NCBI GenBank assembly: GCA_029961685.1
Contig: JARWKL010000010.1
Coordinates: 27,998,067-28,062,066 of the forward strand
DNA length: 64,000 nucleotides
Reading direction: 5' to 3'
Source: Aristolochia californica
Lineage: Eukaryota > Streptophyta > Magnoliopsida > Piperales > Aristolochiaceae
Positions 1-9,939 of this stretch are shown piece after piece; the stretch's first letter is position 1; each line of letters starts with the position of its first letter. The notes under the pieces were generated by a model, which worked only from the letters and a program-made list of their open reading frames with translations, ran no database searches and was not told the origin of the DNA. The position numbers and the translations under genes are program-made.

Positions 1-270
1 TTATCCTTTGATCTTTTATCACTTATTCACTCCTACTAGGGTGAAGGTTATACTTATAATATATTTACTTAAATCTTAAGGGGGAGGGTTAAGACATACA
101 TCCACAACCCTATTTCTTCTTCTTTCCTCAAGGTGCTCTCCTCTCTCCTTGCTTCTCTTGGACGTCTTCTTCTCTCTTGTTTTTTCTTCTCCCCTCTTAT
201 TCTTTTTCTTCTTACTTCTCTCTTTTACTGAAAATTGTAACCTATGAAGTCTGGAAAATTAACGAGTTCT
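1..270 (+). repeat. Diverged LTR remnant, related to LTRs A-E
   Basis: The stretch has a run of purines (about 78-93), an 'ACAACCC' segment followed by a long CT-rich tract, and an end reading 'tctggaaaattaac'. This order matches the 3' half of the LTRs at 31209-31648 and 36145-36530: purine run, 'CCATAACCC', CT-rich leader, then 'cctgaaaaatcaac'. I read it as the right part of an old + strand LTR cut by the window edge. Sequence identity is low, so the assignment is tentative. Confidence 0.4.
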
Positions 271-960
271 TCAATTTTTCTAAGAGAAGTTAAAACATTT
301 TTTTGTTTTAAACTAAATGTTTTGTGGGGTCGACTCCATTTCTTCTCTATTTTCTCATTTCTCAAGTCATGTGGTTGATTCGACTACACGGGGTCTACAC
401 CTTGTGTCCAAATGATGGAAATGCCCTTATATTAGATAAAAATTACACTCAGATACCATGTGCAAATGTTTTTGTTTGTTATCATAAAAATTTTGAAATT
501 TAGAGGGGAATAATGAAAATCTCATTTTTCTATCATTTTTATCATTTTTTAAAGGCAACTGTAATCAAGAGAAATCAAGTCCAAAAAAATTTCATTCTAA
601 AAATTTGGTACACAGTACCAAAACATTTTGGTCAGACGATTTTGTTAGTTTATTTTTTAGCTACGACCAATTTCCACTTATCAGAAAGACAACCTTGGGA
701 TGTGACTTAGTGATCTTATCCAGGTATCCTAGTAGAGGTTTTTAATTTGAAGCCTCACTAAATGAAGGGCCCAAGAGCTAATCCATTGCAATAGAATGAC
801 TAAAAAACTATTGAAAAAAAAATGTAATCTCATAACAAAATACACAGACTACGACAGTAGATCAAATTGAAGAAACGAGTGAACAATATCTTTGGTCGTA
901 TCTGTGTTTGGATTACCTGACGATATTTGATTTTATTTGCCACTGGAATTCAACTATCCT
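271..960. other. Distal 5' flank of LecRK-1; no gene seen
   Basis: AT-rich sequence. The only open frame of note (513-710, 65 codons) has no recognisable domain and looks like chance. I see no RNA gene and no convincing repeat. Confidence 0.5.
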
Positions 961-963
961 GAT

Positions 964-1188
964 TTGACCTTCCGATCTGTAACGGAAGTAGGAAGTGGTC
1001 AAAGAGCACTATTAAATTGGTCCATGGCCTTGAATTGCCAACTTTTACTCGGAATGAAAAAAATTGAAATTATACCATAGAAATAATTTGCTGTTGAATA
1101 ATTGAATAATGATTTCATGATGGTGTAAGCCTGTTGATTTGGTAAACCTGATTATATCGTGACGACGTGTGCCCTACTGCTCTTGACC
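964..1188 (+). promoter_or_regulatory. W-box cluster upstream of LecRK-1
   Basis: Three TTGACC sites lie within 360 bp of the start codon: TTGACC at 964-969, its reverse complement GGTCAA at 997-1002, and TTGACC at 1183-1188. TTGAC(C/T) is the known core site of WRKY factors, which often control defence-related receptor kinases. The sites are seen; binding is inferred. LecRK-2 has a similar TTGGTCAAAGA site at about 47785. Confidence 0.4.
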
Positions 1189-1323
1189 TCTATTGATCTG
1201 AAGGGAATGGCGTGGGTTTTTTTCTATCATTTTCCGACGACTCAGCAACTTCAATGGACCTGACTTTGGAACATTAGATAGTTGAGAGTTCTGCAGCCAT
1301 TCTAGCAGAATTTCATAGATTCA

Positions 1324-3312
1324 ATGTTGGGCAAGATTCTGATATTGATCCTGCTCGTGAAAGTTTCAGCCGCTGAGGACGACGAAGCTGAATTCATCTA
1401 CAATCGATTCTACAGCGAGAATCTGTCTACTGAGGGGGCGGCGAATATTACTCAAAATGGCCTTCTTCAACTCACAACAGCAGAACAGAGCCAGATCGGC
1501 CACGCTTTCTACCCCAAACCTCTGTCGTTGAAGAACTCGACCCATGGTAATTTCTCTTTCTCAAGCACTTTCGTCTTTGCCATAGTTCCCAAGAACAGCG
1601 ATGCAAGCGGCAACGGCTTGGCCTTTGTCATTTCTCCCTCGAAAGAGCTTGAAACGGCTAACTCGGGTTCATATCTGGGACTATTCAACATATCAAACAA
1701 TGGTGATCCTTCGAACCACATCGCGGCCATTGAATTCGATACGGCAGTTAATAAGGAACTGGGGGACATAAATGATAATCACATCGGAATCGATATCAAC
1801 AGCGTAAGGTCCCTCAATTCCTCTCCCGCCGGATACTACAGTAATGAAAATGGTGGATTTACGAATGTAACTCTTATGAGTGGCAGACGATTTCAGGTTT
1901 GGGTAGAGTATGACGGAGGCCAGAAGCAACTGAACGTCACCATGGCTCCTGTAGAAGTCCCAAAGCCGAAGCACCCATTACTATCCTCAAGAATTAATCT
2001 TTCATCAGTTATCGCAGATCCCATGTACGTGGGTTTTTCTGCATCTACTGCCACTCTTAGGTCCTTCCATTATGTTCTCGGGTGGAGTTTTAAGATGAAT
2101 GGAGAAGCGCCACCGCTTGACATCCCACGCCTTCCCAAGGTTCCAGGTCCGAAGAAGAAATCCATGGGTATGATAATTGGAGTGTCTTTAGCGGCGGCAG
2201 TTTCTGTATCAATATTGATCATCTGCGGAATCGTTTACAAGCTGAAAAGAAGAAAAAAGTTTGCTGAAGTACTGGAAGAATGGGAACGCCAGATTGGTGC
2301 CCACAGGATCCCGTACAAGGATCTTCACAAGGCTACAAAGGGCTTCCAAGAAGCGAAAGTGATAGGCGTCGGAGGGTTCGGTAAGGTGTACAAGGGCATT
2401 TTACCGTCGTCAAAGATTGAAGTCGCCGTGAAGAAAGTTTCTCACGATTCAGAAGAAGGAATGAGGCAATTCCTTGCAGAAATCACAAGCCTGGGCCGGC
2501 TTCGCTCCCCGAACTTTGTTGAGCTACTCGGATACTGCAGACGCAAAGGAGAGCTTCTACTCGTCTACGAATTCATGAACAACGGCAGTCTGGACAAACT
2601 GCTGTACGACGAGCCTAGTTCAACCCTGAACTGGAGTCAAAGGTTTCAAATCATCAAACAAATAGCCTCGGGGCTTTTCTACTTGCACGAAAAATGGGCA
2701 CAGGCTATTCTTCATCGAGATATCAAGCCTGGGAACGTTCTATTGGACGACAAGTTTAATGGAAAATTAGGCGACTTCGGCCTTTCCAGATTATACGATC
2801 ACGGGTCTGATCCTCACACCACCCGCCTTGTCGGAACCGTAGGTTATATGGCACCAGAGCTCAGCAGAACAGGTAAGGCTACTAAAGCCAGCGATGTTTA
2901 TGCATTTGGGGTTCTTATGCTCGAAGTTGTCTGCGGGAGGAGACCAATGGATCATCGAGCCCCACTAAATATGATCATGTTGGTAGACTGGGTGTTCGAT
3001 TGCCTAAAAGAAGGGGGACTATTCAATGTGGTGGATCCAAAACTAGGTACTAGTTTCCAGATAGAAGAATTGGAGGAAGTGGAGACGGTGCTGAAACTTG
3101 GATTGCTTTGTTCGCATGATTCTGCTGGAGATAGACCCACGATTGGGGAAGTCATTCAATTTCTCAATCAAGATCTTCCATTGCCGGAAGTTCCAGTTGA
3201 TAGTTTGAGAACTGGTGCTTCCGTGCCGATATCAACTCCGGAAGGATCGGAAAATCTCTTGATATCATCTCCTTCTATAGGGTCTGTATCCATCCTCATT
3301 GGAGGTCGCTGA
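1324..3312 (+). CDS. L-type lectin-domain receptor kinase (LecRK-1)
   Basis: Intronless frame of 662 aa, normal for this family, which sits in the plasma membrane and signals in defence or development. Residues 1-17 form a signal peptide. About 22-265 is the legume lectin domain, with the metal-site segments EFDT (about 137) and DNHIGIDIN and several N-x-S/T sites. A membrane span covers about 282-305 and is followed by basic residues. The juxtamembrane HRIPYKDLHKATKGF leads into a Ser/Thr kinase domain with glycine loop GVGGFG (348-353), VAVKK lysine 370, HRD 464-466, DFG 484-486 and an APE-type APEL. The catalytic residues are intact, so an active kinase is likely. The usual RHRNLV before LLGYCRRKGELLLVY reads RSPNFV (HxN histidine replaced by Ser395). 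The ATG at 1324 starts directly at the signal peptide. LecRK-2 is a paralogue about 44.7 kb away. The lectin ligand is unknown. Confidence 0.93.
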   Translation: MLGKILILILLVKVSAAEDDEAEFIYNRFYSENLSTEGAANITQNGLLQLTTAEQSQIGHAFYPKPLSLKNSTHGNFSFSSTFVFAIVPKNSDASGNGLAFVISPSKELETANSGSYLGLFNISNNGDPSNHIAAIEFDTAVNKELGDINDNHIGIDINSVRSLNSSPAGYYSNENGGFTNVTLMSGRRFQVWVEYDGGQKQLNVTMAPVEVPKPKHPLLSSRINLSSVIADPMYVGFSASTATLRSFHYVLGWSFKMNGEAPPLDIPRLPKVPGPKKKSMGMIIGVSLAAAVSVSILIICGIVYKLKRRKKFAEVLEEWERQIGAHRIPYKDLHKATKGFQEAKVIGVGGFGKVYKGILPSSKIEVAVKKVSHDSEEGMRQFLAEITSLGRLRSPNFVELLGYCRRKGELLLVYEFMNNGSLDKLLYDEPSSTLNWSQRFQIIKQIASGLFYLHEKWAQAILHRDIKPGNVLLDDKFNGKLGDFGLSRLYDHGSDPHTTRLVGTVGYMAPELSRTGKATKASDVYAFGVLMLEVVCGRRPMDHRAPLNMIMLVDWVFDCLKEGGLFNVVDPKLGTSFQIEELEEVETVLKLGLLCSHDSAGDRPTIGEVIQFLNQDLPLPEVPVDSLRTGASVPISTPEGSENLLISSPSIGSVSILIGGR

Positions 3313-3890
3313 TCTTCGTTGCAGTGGGGGCAATTTTTACATTGTATAGCTTCTGCAAAACGCAAATGTTATTTGTGAGAACGCCTCCTGTTGTTTCGAT
3401 TTCAAAAACGGAAAACAGAAATCAAAACGAGTTGCTATCTGAGGAGTTACCGCACTCCATTTCAAAAATGTGGGAACGACGTTCAATCCAATGTCTGCAA
3501 GCATTAAAAAAAATAAAGATCCAATGAGTGCAATGCTTTGATAGGGTGATTCACGAATCGGATTTGATATGGCAGTTTTCTCTAACTCTACTATTTTTTT
3601 TGAAAACTTGTTTTATCATCTGGATGTCTAAATAAATGCAAGTGGCCACTTATCTTATGCATCTACATTTTCTCCCATCTCCTATTCAAAATTCTAATTT
3701 TCTTACTTTTGTTATTATTTCGTCTGACCAAAGCAAAGAACTCGTCAAAATCGATGGAAGAAAACAATAAAGAGATTGTCATACAAACCGAATGTCAATT
3801 CCCAGGATCCTTTATTATAAGGAATTGACTTCATTATTCTAAAAATATAAAATGACATTGACTAAAAGTTTTAAGATTAGAATATTGAGA
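3313..3890 (+). other. 3' flank of LecRK-1
   Basis: Probable 3' UTR and flank. AATAAA at 3631-3636, about 320 bp after the stop, is a candidate poly(A) signal. The rest is AT-rich with no gene seen. A short frame at 3324-3527 has no domain. Confidence 0.5.
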
Positions 3891-4283
3891 GGAAAAAAAA
3901 ATTTAGAATCCCAATTAAACCAAATTGCTGCCTTAGCTGGGATTTTTTAGAGGTTACCAAATATTGAGAGAAACAATCCTAGTACGAGTCCGTTTTAAGA
4001 GAGTTTTAGTTTCCTTAGAATTAGCAATTACTATTTAATTTTGTTTGTAATGCGCTTATAAATAATTGTAGTGATTTCCATTTTTAATATAGAAAAAAGT
4101 TGGAGAGCAATAAAAAGTTGAATTCTTCCAATATGTGGCATCAGAGCGAGGTGATATGGAATGGTTTTTCATTCAGTTTTCGAGTCCAATCTTTGTTTTA
4201 GTTTGGTTTTGCACTAAGGAGGATTTTGAGGGTTTTCATATAAAAACCAATAATTTCGTGTCAAAATTGAGGTTCAAGGTATC
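3891..4283 (+). repeat. LTR end plus primer-binding site of an unrelated retroelement
   Basis: A TATA-like 'cttataaataattg' (about 4056) is followed by 'gagagcaataaaaagttgaattcttcca' style R-U5 sequence. Then comes TGGCATCAGAGC at 4136-4147, one base from the usual TGGTATCAGAGC initiator tRNA-Met primer-binding site. I infer the right end of a + strand LTR and the start of its leader. The rest of that element is missing, cut off by the Copia element that begins near 4284. The left limit of the LTR is uncertain. Confidence 0.5.
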
Positions 4284-4723
4284 TCTAGAGAGAGAGAGAA
4301 CTAGGGTAGAGAGGAGAGAAGAGAAAAGAGAGAAAAAGAGTTTAGGTTAGAGAGAGATTCTTCACGAGTTGAGAAGTGGAGAACTTCATTGATTTGATGT
4401 AATCAGAGTACATGAACTTCTTTTTATAATAGAGGAAAGTAGTAGATTTCAATTACAATTAAACTACCCTTGTCCAAATTATACCCAAACTCTAACACTT
4501 AAACATAAGTCCTAGCATAATTAAATAACTCAACATAAATAGAAGACTAACATAACTAAAACACCTTTAAATTGAAATTCTTCTATGAGATATGCTTCCA
4601 TAATAATTTTGGCTCTATAAGACTTCTTATTGTGAGAGTCATGTAAGACTCATCATGCCACCTCACGTGATCATGGTGGGTTCCACTAGCTCGTGTGATC
4701 ATGGTGGGTCCCGCCTTGTAACA
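4284..4723 (-). repeat. 3' LTR of the outer Copia element
   Basis: It starts, on the minus strand, with TGTTACAAGGCGGGACCC at 4723, directly after the polypurine tract (4724-4746 region). It shares its whole length with 11197-11637, including 'catgatcac' repeats, a TATA-like segment and a GA-rich end. Related LTR pieces occur at 50660-50990 and 43400-44037. Confidence 0.75.
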
Positions 4724-4880
4724 CTCCCCCTCATGCTGGGGGTGAGAAAACATAGTAAATGCTCAGCTTGCTATAGATGGTGGATAAGATCTTATGAGTG
4801 ACTAGTTTGGTGAGAATGTCTGCAACTTGCCCTTGTGAGGAGATATGTTTGAGGGATAATATGCCGGCTTGGAATTTGTC

Positions 4881-5126
4881 TCATATGAAATGACAATCTA
4901 CCTCAATGTGCTTTGTTCTCTCATGGAAGACCGGATTTGAGTTGATATGTATTGCTGCCTGATTATCGCAATGTAGATCCATTGGGGCTTCTTTATAGAA
5001 TCCCAGTTCAATGAGAAGGGATCTAATCCATAGAAGCTCACTAACGCTGTGTGCCATGGCCCTGTATTTTGCTTCTATACTAGACCTGGCAACTACATTT
5101 GGCTTCTTGCTTCTCCATGTAACCAA
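4881..5126 (-). pseudogene. Copia RNase H, C-terminal part (outer element)
   Basis: The frame reads SIEAKYRAMAHSVSELLW, DLHCDNQAAIHI and HERTKHIEVDCHFI, the hallmark C-terminal RNase H segments of Copia polyproteins. It starts just after VTWRSKK, where the Tork-type element is inserted. The rest of the same RNase H continues on the other side near 9940-9970. The frame ends in a stop at 4881 and the tail 'KFQAGILSLKHISSQGQVADILTK' follows in frame, so it is inactivated. Confidence 0.8.
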
Positions 5127-5130
5127 GTTT

Positions 5131-5290
5131 TGTTATGTTTGATCCAAATTGTTGTGTGTATTTTATTTATACAGATTATGTAACCCTAAACTAAAGGTCA
5201 GAGTGAAAAATTAGAAAAATTAAAGGACTCGTCGCACTCGGTCTCTTTGTTCTCTCTTCCGTCTTCTTCTCAACCCAGAAAAACCTAACA
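5131..5290 (+). repeat. 5' LTR of the Tork-type Copia
   Basis: 160 bp, TGTTATG...CTAACA, with 'ttatttatacag' as a weak TATA region and a CT-rich end. It pairs with 9773-9933. Confidence 0.88.
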
Positions 5291-5293
5291 AAC

Positions 5294-5305
5294 TGGTATC
5301 AGAGC
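5294..5305 (+). other. Primer-binding site (initiator tRNA-Met)
   Basis: TGGTATCAGAGC, exact match to the canonical plant iMet site, three bases after the 5' LTR. From here to the gag ATG at 5777 lies a leader of about 470 bp. Its frames I take as non-coding. Confidence 0.88.
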
Positions 5306-5776
5306 GGGGAAGAATCAAATCTTGTCTTCGCTAGTCATCCTGTCTCAGAGCCGCCCTGAGAATTCCGATTTGAGCTTCACGTCGGAGCTGTTGGACGAAA
5401 CCCTCGGCCGAAGCTCTTTTTTTCTGCAATTTTTCAGAGAAAAAAGAGTCAGTGAGACTCTTGTTGTTGCCGTAATCAAGCGATGCCATCGTTGTTGCCG
5501 GCACAAGGAGGCTCGGAACTCGACGTCGTGTGCACTGCCTTGCGACCCCGTCATCAGAAGAGAGGAGCTCTGCTATTCGCTGCTATTGCCGGAAGAACAG
5601 ATCTCTCGGGATAATGCGTCGTTGTGCTGCTATTTGGTGCTGTTGCTAGAAGAGAGTGAAAACCTCTAAAGCAGACAGACAGGGTGTTTTTTCAGGTAAT
5701 TCTAATTTCATTCTAAATTAGAATTTTTATAGTTTGGTTCTATGGTGTTTTGTTGATTGCGTGTTGGAGAATTTGA

Positions 5777-6540
5777 ATGGATATGTCGGGTAAATACGAT
5801 ATTGAGAAGTATGATGGGAAGACGAGTTTTGCACTGTGGCAAGTGCGAATGGCTGCTATTTTGTCGAGTCAAGGTGTCAAGGAGGCCATTTTTGGTTGAG
5901 ATAAGCTGTTTGATGCGGTGACGGATAAGAAGTGGAGAGGAATGGACGATAAGGTGCTCTCCATTATCCAATTGTGTTTGAGCAATTTGACATTGCAAGA
6001 GGTCCTATCGGAGAAAACCGCTAAGGGTTTGTGGGAAAAATTGGAAGACATCTACATGAAGAAGTCACTCACTAATCGGTTGCGGTTGAAGTTGCGCCTC
6101 TACACCCTTCGCATGGTTGAAGTTACATCAATTTCTGATCATATTTTGGAGTTTGTATCCATTTTGAAAGATTTAGATAAAATTGATGCTAAGGTAGAGG
6201 ATGAGGATCAAGCTCTTTTGTTATTGTGCTCATTACCCGCATCTTATAAAACCTTGAGAGACATGTTGATTTATAGTAGAGACAAGATTTCTCTTGAGGA
6301 TGTCAAGAGCAATTTACAAGCCAAGTTGCACATTGACAATGAAATGACCATTGCTTAGAAAGGTAGCCAAGGTGTTGGTTTGGTTGTGGATCGGGGTAGG
6401 CCAAGGGACCCAAAAATTGAAGGATACAAGGACCCGTTCGAAGTCTAAATAGAAGAATATGAGGTGTTATTATTGTAAGAAAAAGGGACACATTAAGGCC
6501 GATTGTTTCAAGCTTAAAAAAAACAAAAGGCGGATACCAA
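5777..6540 (+). pseudogene. Copia gag (Tork-type element)
   Basis: Starts MDMSGKYDIEKYDGK, a typical Copia gag N-terminus, and continues through the UBN2-type capsid segment (GLWEKLEDIYMKKSLTNRL, LLCSLPASYKTL). A CCHC zinc knuckle CYYCKKKGHIKADC lies near 6465-6506. A TGA at 5897-5899 replaces an expected Trp. A stop follows at 6356-6358, and the knuckle lies in a shifted frame that returns after an A-rich run (about 6518-6528). Gag would have packaged the RNA in cytoplasmic particles; this copy cannot do so in one frame. Confidence 0.82.
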
Positions 6541-6599
6541 TGGTACTTCTTCAGAGGAGGCCAATGTGGCCGAGTATGACACGATTGATACTCTTTGTA

Positions 6600-8041
6600 T
6601 GGTAGATACCAATATTGATGACAAGCATTGTTGGGTTATGGATACGGGTGCTTCATAATACATAACTCCTAATAGAGATTGGTTTGAGACTTATGAGTCT
6701 ATGGATGGTAAGGTGCTCATGGGGAATAACAATGTGTGTAAGGTTGCCGGAATTGGTTCAGTGACAATTAGGTTCCATGATGGAAAGGTCCGAAGGTTGA
6801 CGGGTGTGAGGCATATACCTAATTTGTTGAAGAATTTGATTTCTTTGGGGTCTCTTGAGGAAAAGGGATGCAAATTCCAAAGTGAAGGTGGAGTTCTTCG
6901 AGTTTCTAAAGGTGCTTTCACAATCATGAAAGCAAAGAGGATTGGAACTCTTTATTTCCTACAAGGTTCCATGGTCACGGGCTCGGCCGCCATTGTGTGT
7001 TCGAGTACTATCTCAGATGTGGATGCTACAAGGTTGTGGCATATGTGATTGGGGCACATGAGCGAGAGAGGAATGACCATTTTGAGCAAGAGAGGCTTGT
7101 TGTGTGGCCAATGCACGGGAAATTTGGAGTTTTGTGAGCATTGTGTTTTTGGCAAGCATAAGAGGTTGAGCTTCTCCACGGCCATTCATTCGGATCTTTG
7201 AAGACCTTCTTGTGAGCCATCCAAAGGTAATGGTTCTCGTTACATACTTACTTTCATTGATGGTTTTTCAAGGAAGGTTTGGGTTTATTTTTTGAAAGAG
7301 AAAAGTGAAGTGTTTCGCACATTCAAAGAATGGAAATCACTTTTGGAAAACCAAACAGGAAAGAAAGTAAAGGGGTTGAAAACTGATAACGGTTTAGAGT
7401 TTTGCAACCGAGAGCTTGATAATTTTAGTAAGACCGAAGGAATTGTTCTGCACAAGACGGTGGTCAACACTCCAAAACAAAATGGTGTTGTAGAGAGGAT
7501 GAATATGACACTACTTGAGAGAGCTCGGAGTATGTTTTCCAATGCGGGTTTGGGTAAGGAGTTTTGGGCGGAAGCTGTCAACACGACATGCCATTTGGTG
7601 AATTGATCTCCTATCACTTCAATTGAGTGCAAAATACCCGAGGAGGTGTGGTCGGGTAAGCTGGCCGATTATTCCAATTTGAGGGTGTTTGGTTGTCCCG
7701 CATATGCTCATGTGAATGAAGGAAAGTTGGAGTCTAGATCGAAGAAATGTGTTTTTCTTGGGTATCCCAAAAATGTGAAGAAGTATAGATTGTGGTGTCC
7801 CGAATCATATAAGTTTCTCATCTCGAGAGATGTCATTTTCAACGAGTTGGCAATGTTGAAAGCAAAAGATGTTGCACCCGAGCCAACTATTAAGGAAAAT
7901 GAGACGGTTACAAAGAAGGTGGAGTTTGAAGTGCCGGTCCAAGAAGGTGACGAGGCAATGTCACATAATGATGCAAATTTGGAAGAAGGCCAAGAAGATG
8001 CACAACTATATGCATTGGCAAGGGACCGAGCTAGAAGATAA
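6600..8041 (+). pseudogene. Copia protease and integrase (Tork-type element)
   Basis: Protease: CWVMDTGAS near 6632-6656 carries the catalytic Asp, followed at once by a stop. Next is the GAG_pre-integrase zinc region (RLWHM, stop, [20 protein letters not shown]) and the integrase core (FIDGFSRKVWVYFLK; LKTDNGLEF; PKQNGVVERMNMTLLERARSM). Then come SNLRVFGCPAYAH and the linker. In-frame stops occur after RLWHM, after HSDL, after CHLVN and after ARDRARR. All of these segments stay in the same frame as gag. The stops look like single C-to-T or G-to-A changes. Confidence 0.83.
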
Positions 8042-9660
8042 ATTCGACCACCAACCAGGTATGGATACTCAGACTTTGCTTATTGTTTGGCAATTGCCGA
8101 AGATATAGAGTATAGCGAGCCATCTTCCTACAAGGAAGCCATTTCTTCGAAGGATGCGGCCGATTGGGTTGCCGGGATGAATGAAGAGTTACAATCCTTG
8201 CAACAAAATGAGACTTGGTCTCTTGTGAAGCCTCCTAATGGTAAAAGGATTGTGCATTGCAAGTGAGTATACAAGATGGAGATTGATGGCTCAAATCCCG
8301 TGGTTTTTCGATACAAGGCAAGGCTTGTGGCTAAAGGGTATAGCCAAGTCCAAGGTGTGGACTTTAATGATGTGTTCTCTCCAATGGCAAGGCATACCTC
8401 CATTTGAGTTTTGCTCTCTTTGGTGGCAATGAAGGATTTGGAGTTGGAGCAAATGGATGTGAAAACTGCCTTCTTGCATGGTGATTTGGAGGAACAAATT
8501 TACATGAGTCAACCGGAGGGTTTTGAGGTGGTGAGAAAGGAGGATCGTGTGTCTTTTGAAGAAGTTCCTTTATGGCCATAAGCAATCACCGCGGCAATGG
8601 TACAAGAAGTTCAACTCATTCATGGTGAGTATTGATTTTCACCGTTCCAATTATGATAGTTGTATCTATTTCAAGAAGTTGGGTGGTGGTGAGTTCATCT
8701 ACTTGTTGCTCTATGTGGATGACATGTTGATTGCATCCTCAAACTTGAAAGAAGTTAGGAGGTTAAAAGAACAATTGAGTTCGGCATTTGAGATGAAAGA
8801 CTTGGGGGCTGCCAAAAGGTTTCTTGGGATGGAGATCACAAGGGATCAGTCCAATAGAATTTTTTTCCTTTCACAAAAGAGTTTTACCAAAAAAGTGTTA
8901 TGCCGGTTTGGCATGGAGACAGCTAAGGTTGTTTCAACTCCTCTTGCGGCGCATTGCAAGCTTTCGGCCGCTTTAAGCCCAAAATCCGATGATGAGAAGA
9001 AATATATGGAGAAGGTTCCATATTCGAGTGCGGTCAGGAGTCTCATGTACTTGATGGTGTGTACTCGACCCGAAATTGCTCAAGCCGTTAGTGTGGTAAG
9101 TAGATATCTCTCTTGTCCTGGAAGAGGGCACTGGGTAGCGGTGAAGTGGATTTTTCTCTATTTGAGAGGTACCATTGATGCTCGTTTGGAGTTTGGAAAT
9201 GGTAACAAGGCACTAACGGGTTTTGTGGATGCGGATTTTGCGGATGATTTAGACAAGAGGCGTTCCTTGATGGGGTATATTTTCACCGTTGGAGATTGTG
9301 CACTTAGTTGGAAGTTTACACTTCAAGCCACCGTTGCACTCTCAAGTTTCGAAGCCGAATACATGGCAATTACATAGGCTATCAAGGAAGCTATTTGGCT
9401 CAAGTCATTTGTTGGCGAGATGTCTTCTATCGAGGGTCTTATTACGGTGCATTGTGACAACCAAAGCCCCATTCATTTGACAAAGGACCACATATACCAC
9501 GAGAAGACAAAGCACATTGACATTCGGTATCATTTTCTTCGAGATGTGATCTCGGATGGCAAGGTTGTCGTGAAGAAGATTGGTACTGAGTAGAATCCAA
9601 CAGATATGCTCACAAAGCCTCGTCCAATTTTAAAATTCAAGTTTTGCTCAAGTTTGGTGT
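8042..9660 (+). pseudogene. Copia reverse transcriptase and RNase H (Tork-type element)
   Basis: RT begins at RPPTRYGY and EAISSKDAADWVAGMNEEL. It includes FRYKARLVAKGYSQ, QMDVKTAFLHGDLEEQIYM and the catalytic YVDDMLIAS (about 8713-8740). RNase H has DADFADD, SSFEAEYMAIT and HCDNQSPIHL, then HEKTKHIDIRYHFLR. Stops replace Trp in CKWVYKMEI and Arg in TSIRVLL. A one-base deletion near 8550 shifts the frame, and a TAG at 9375-9377 interrupts RNase H. The Asp residues for DNA synthesis are still present in the text of the sequence. Confidence 0.85.
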
Positions 9661-9772
9661 CGGTTTGTTACTAGCATGTTGCTAGTGTATCTTTATGTTT
9701 ACCTTTGTTTAGGTTATGTTTGCTTTATGTTTTTTTGTTTGTTTTAGATGCAATTTGGCTCAAGGTGGAGAT

Positions 9773-9933
9773 TGTTATATTTGATCCAAATTGTTGTGTG
9801 GGCTCTTATTTATACAGATTATGTAAACCTAAATTAAGGGTTAGAGTGAAAAATTAGAAAAATTAAAGGACTCGTCGCTCTCGGTCTCTTTGTTCTCTCT
9901 TCCGTCTTCTTCTCAACCCAGAGAAACCTAACA
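9773..9933 (+). repeat. 3' LTR of the Tork-type Copia
   Basis: 161 bp, TGTTATATTTG...CTAACA, preceded by the purine tract CAAGGTGGAGAT. It is about 92% identical to 5131-5290 by eye; differences cluster at 'gtgtattttat' versus 'gggctcttat'. Confidence 0.88.
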
Positions 9934-9939
9934 AGTTCC

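Larger units (their letters stand above)
5131..9933 (+). mobile_element. Nearly complete Tork/Tnt1-like Copia retrotransposon
   Basis: Short LTRs (5131-5290 and 9773-9933) bound a full gag-protease-integrase-RT-RNase H order, as in Copia. The primer-binding site TGGTATCAGAGC is exact (5294-5305). The polypurine tract AAGGTGGAGA precedes the 3' LTR. The flanks 'agttt' (5126-5130) and 'agttc' (9934-9938) match at 4 of 5 bases and fit a diverged target duplication. The element sits inside the RNase H of the minus-strand Copia. Gag and zinc-knuckle style resemble Tork/Tnt1 elements. About ten in-frame stops and three frameshifts make it non-autonomous. The LTRs differ at roughly a dozen positions by eye, so it is not very recent. 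Confidence 0.88.

Noticed and set aside
4136..4147. tRNA-like sequences at this and other primer-binding sites
   Set aside because: Only the 12-base complement of the tRNA 3' end is present; no cloverleaf. I found no tRNA, rRNA or snRNA gene in the window.
5322..5669. 115-codon frame at the start of the Tork-type Copia
   Set aside because: It lies in the leader between the primer-binding site and gag, has no ATG at its start, and shows no domain.
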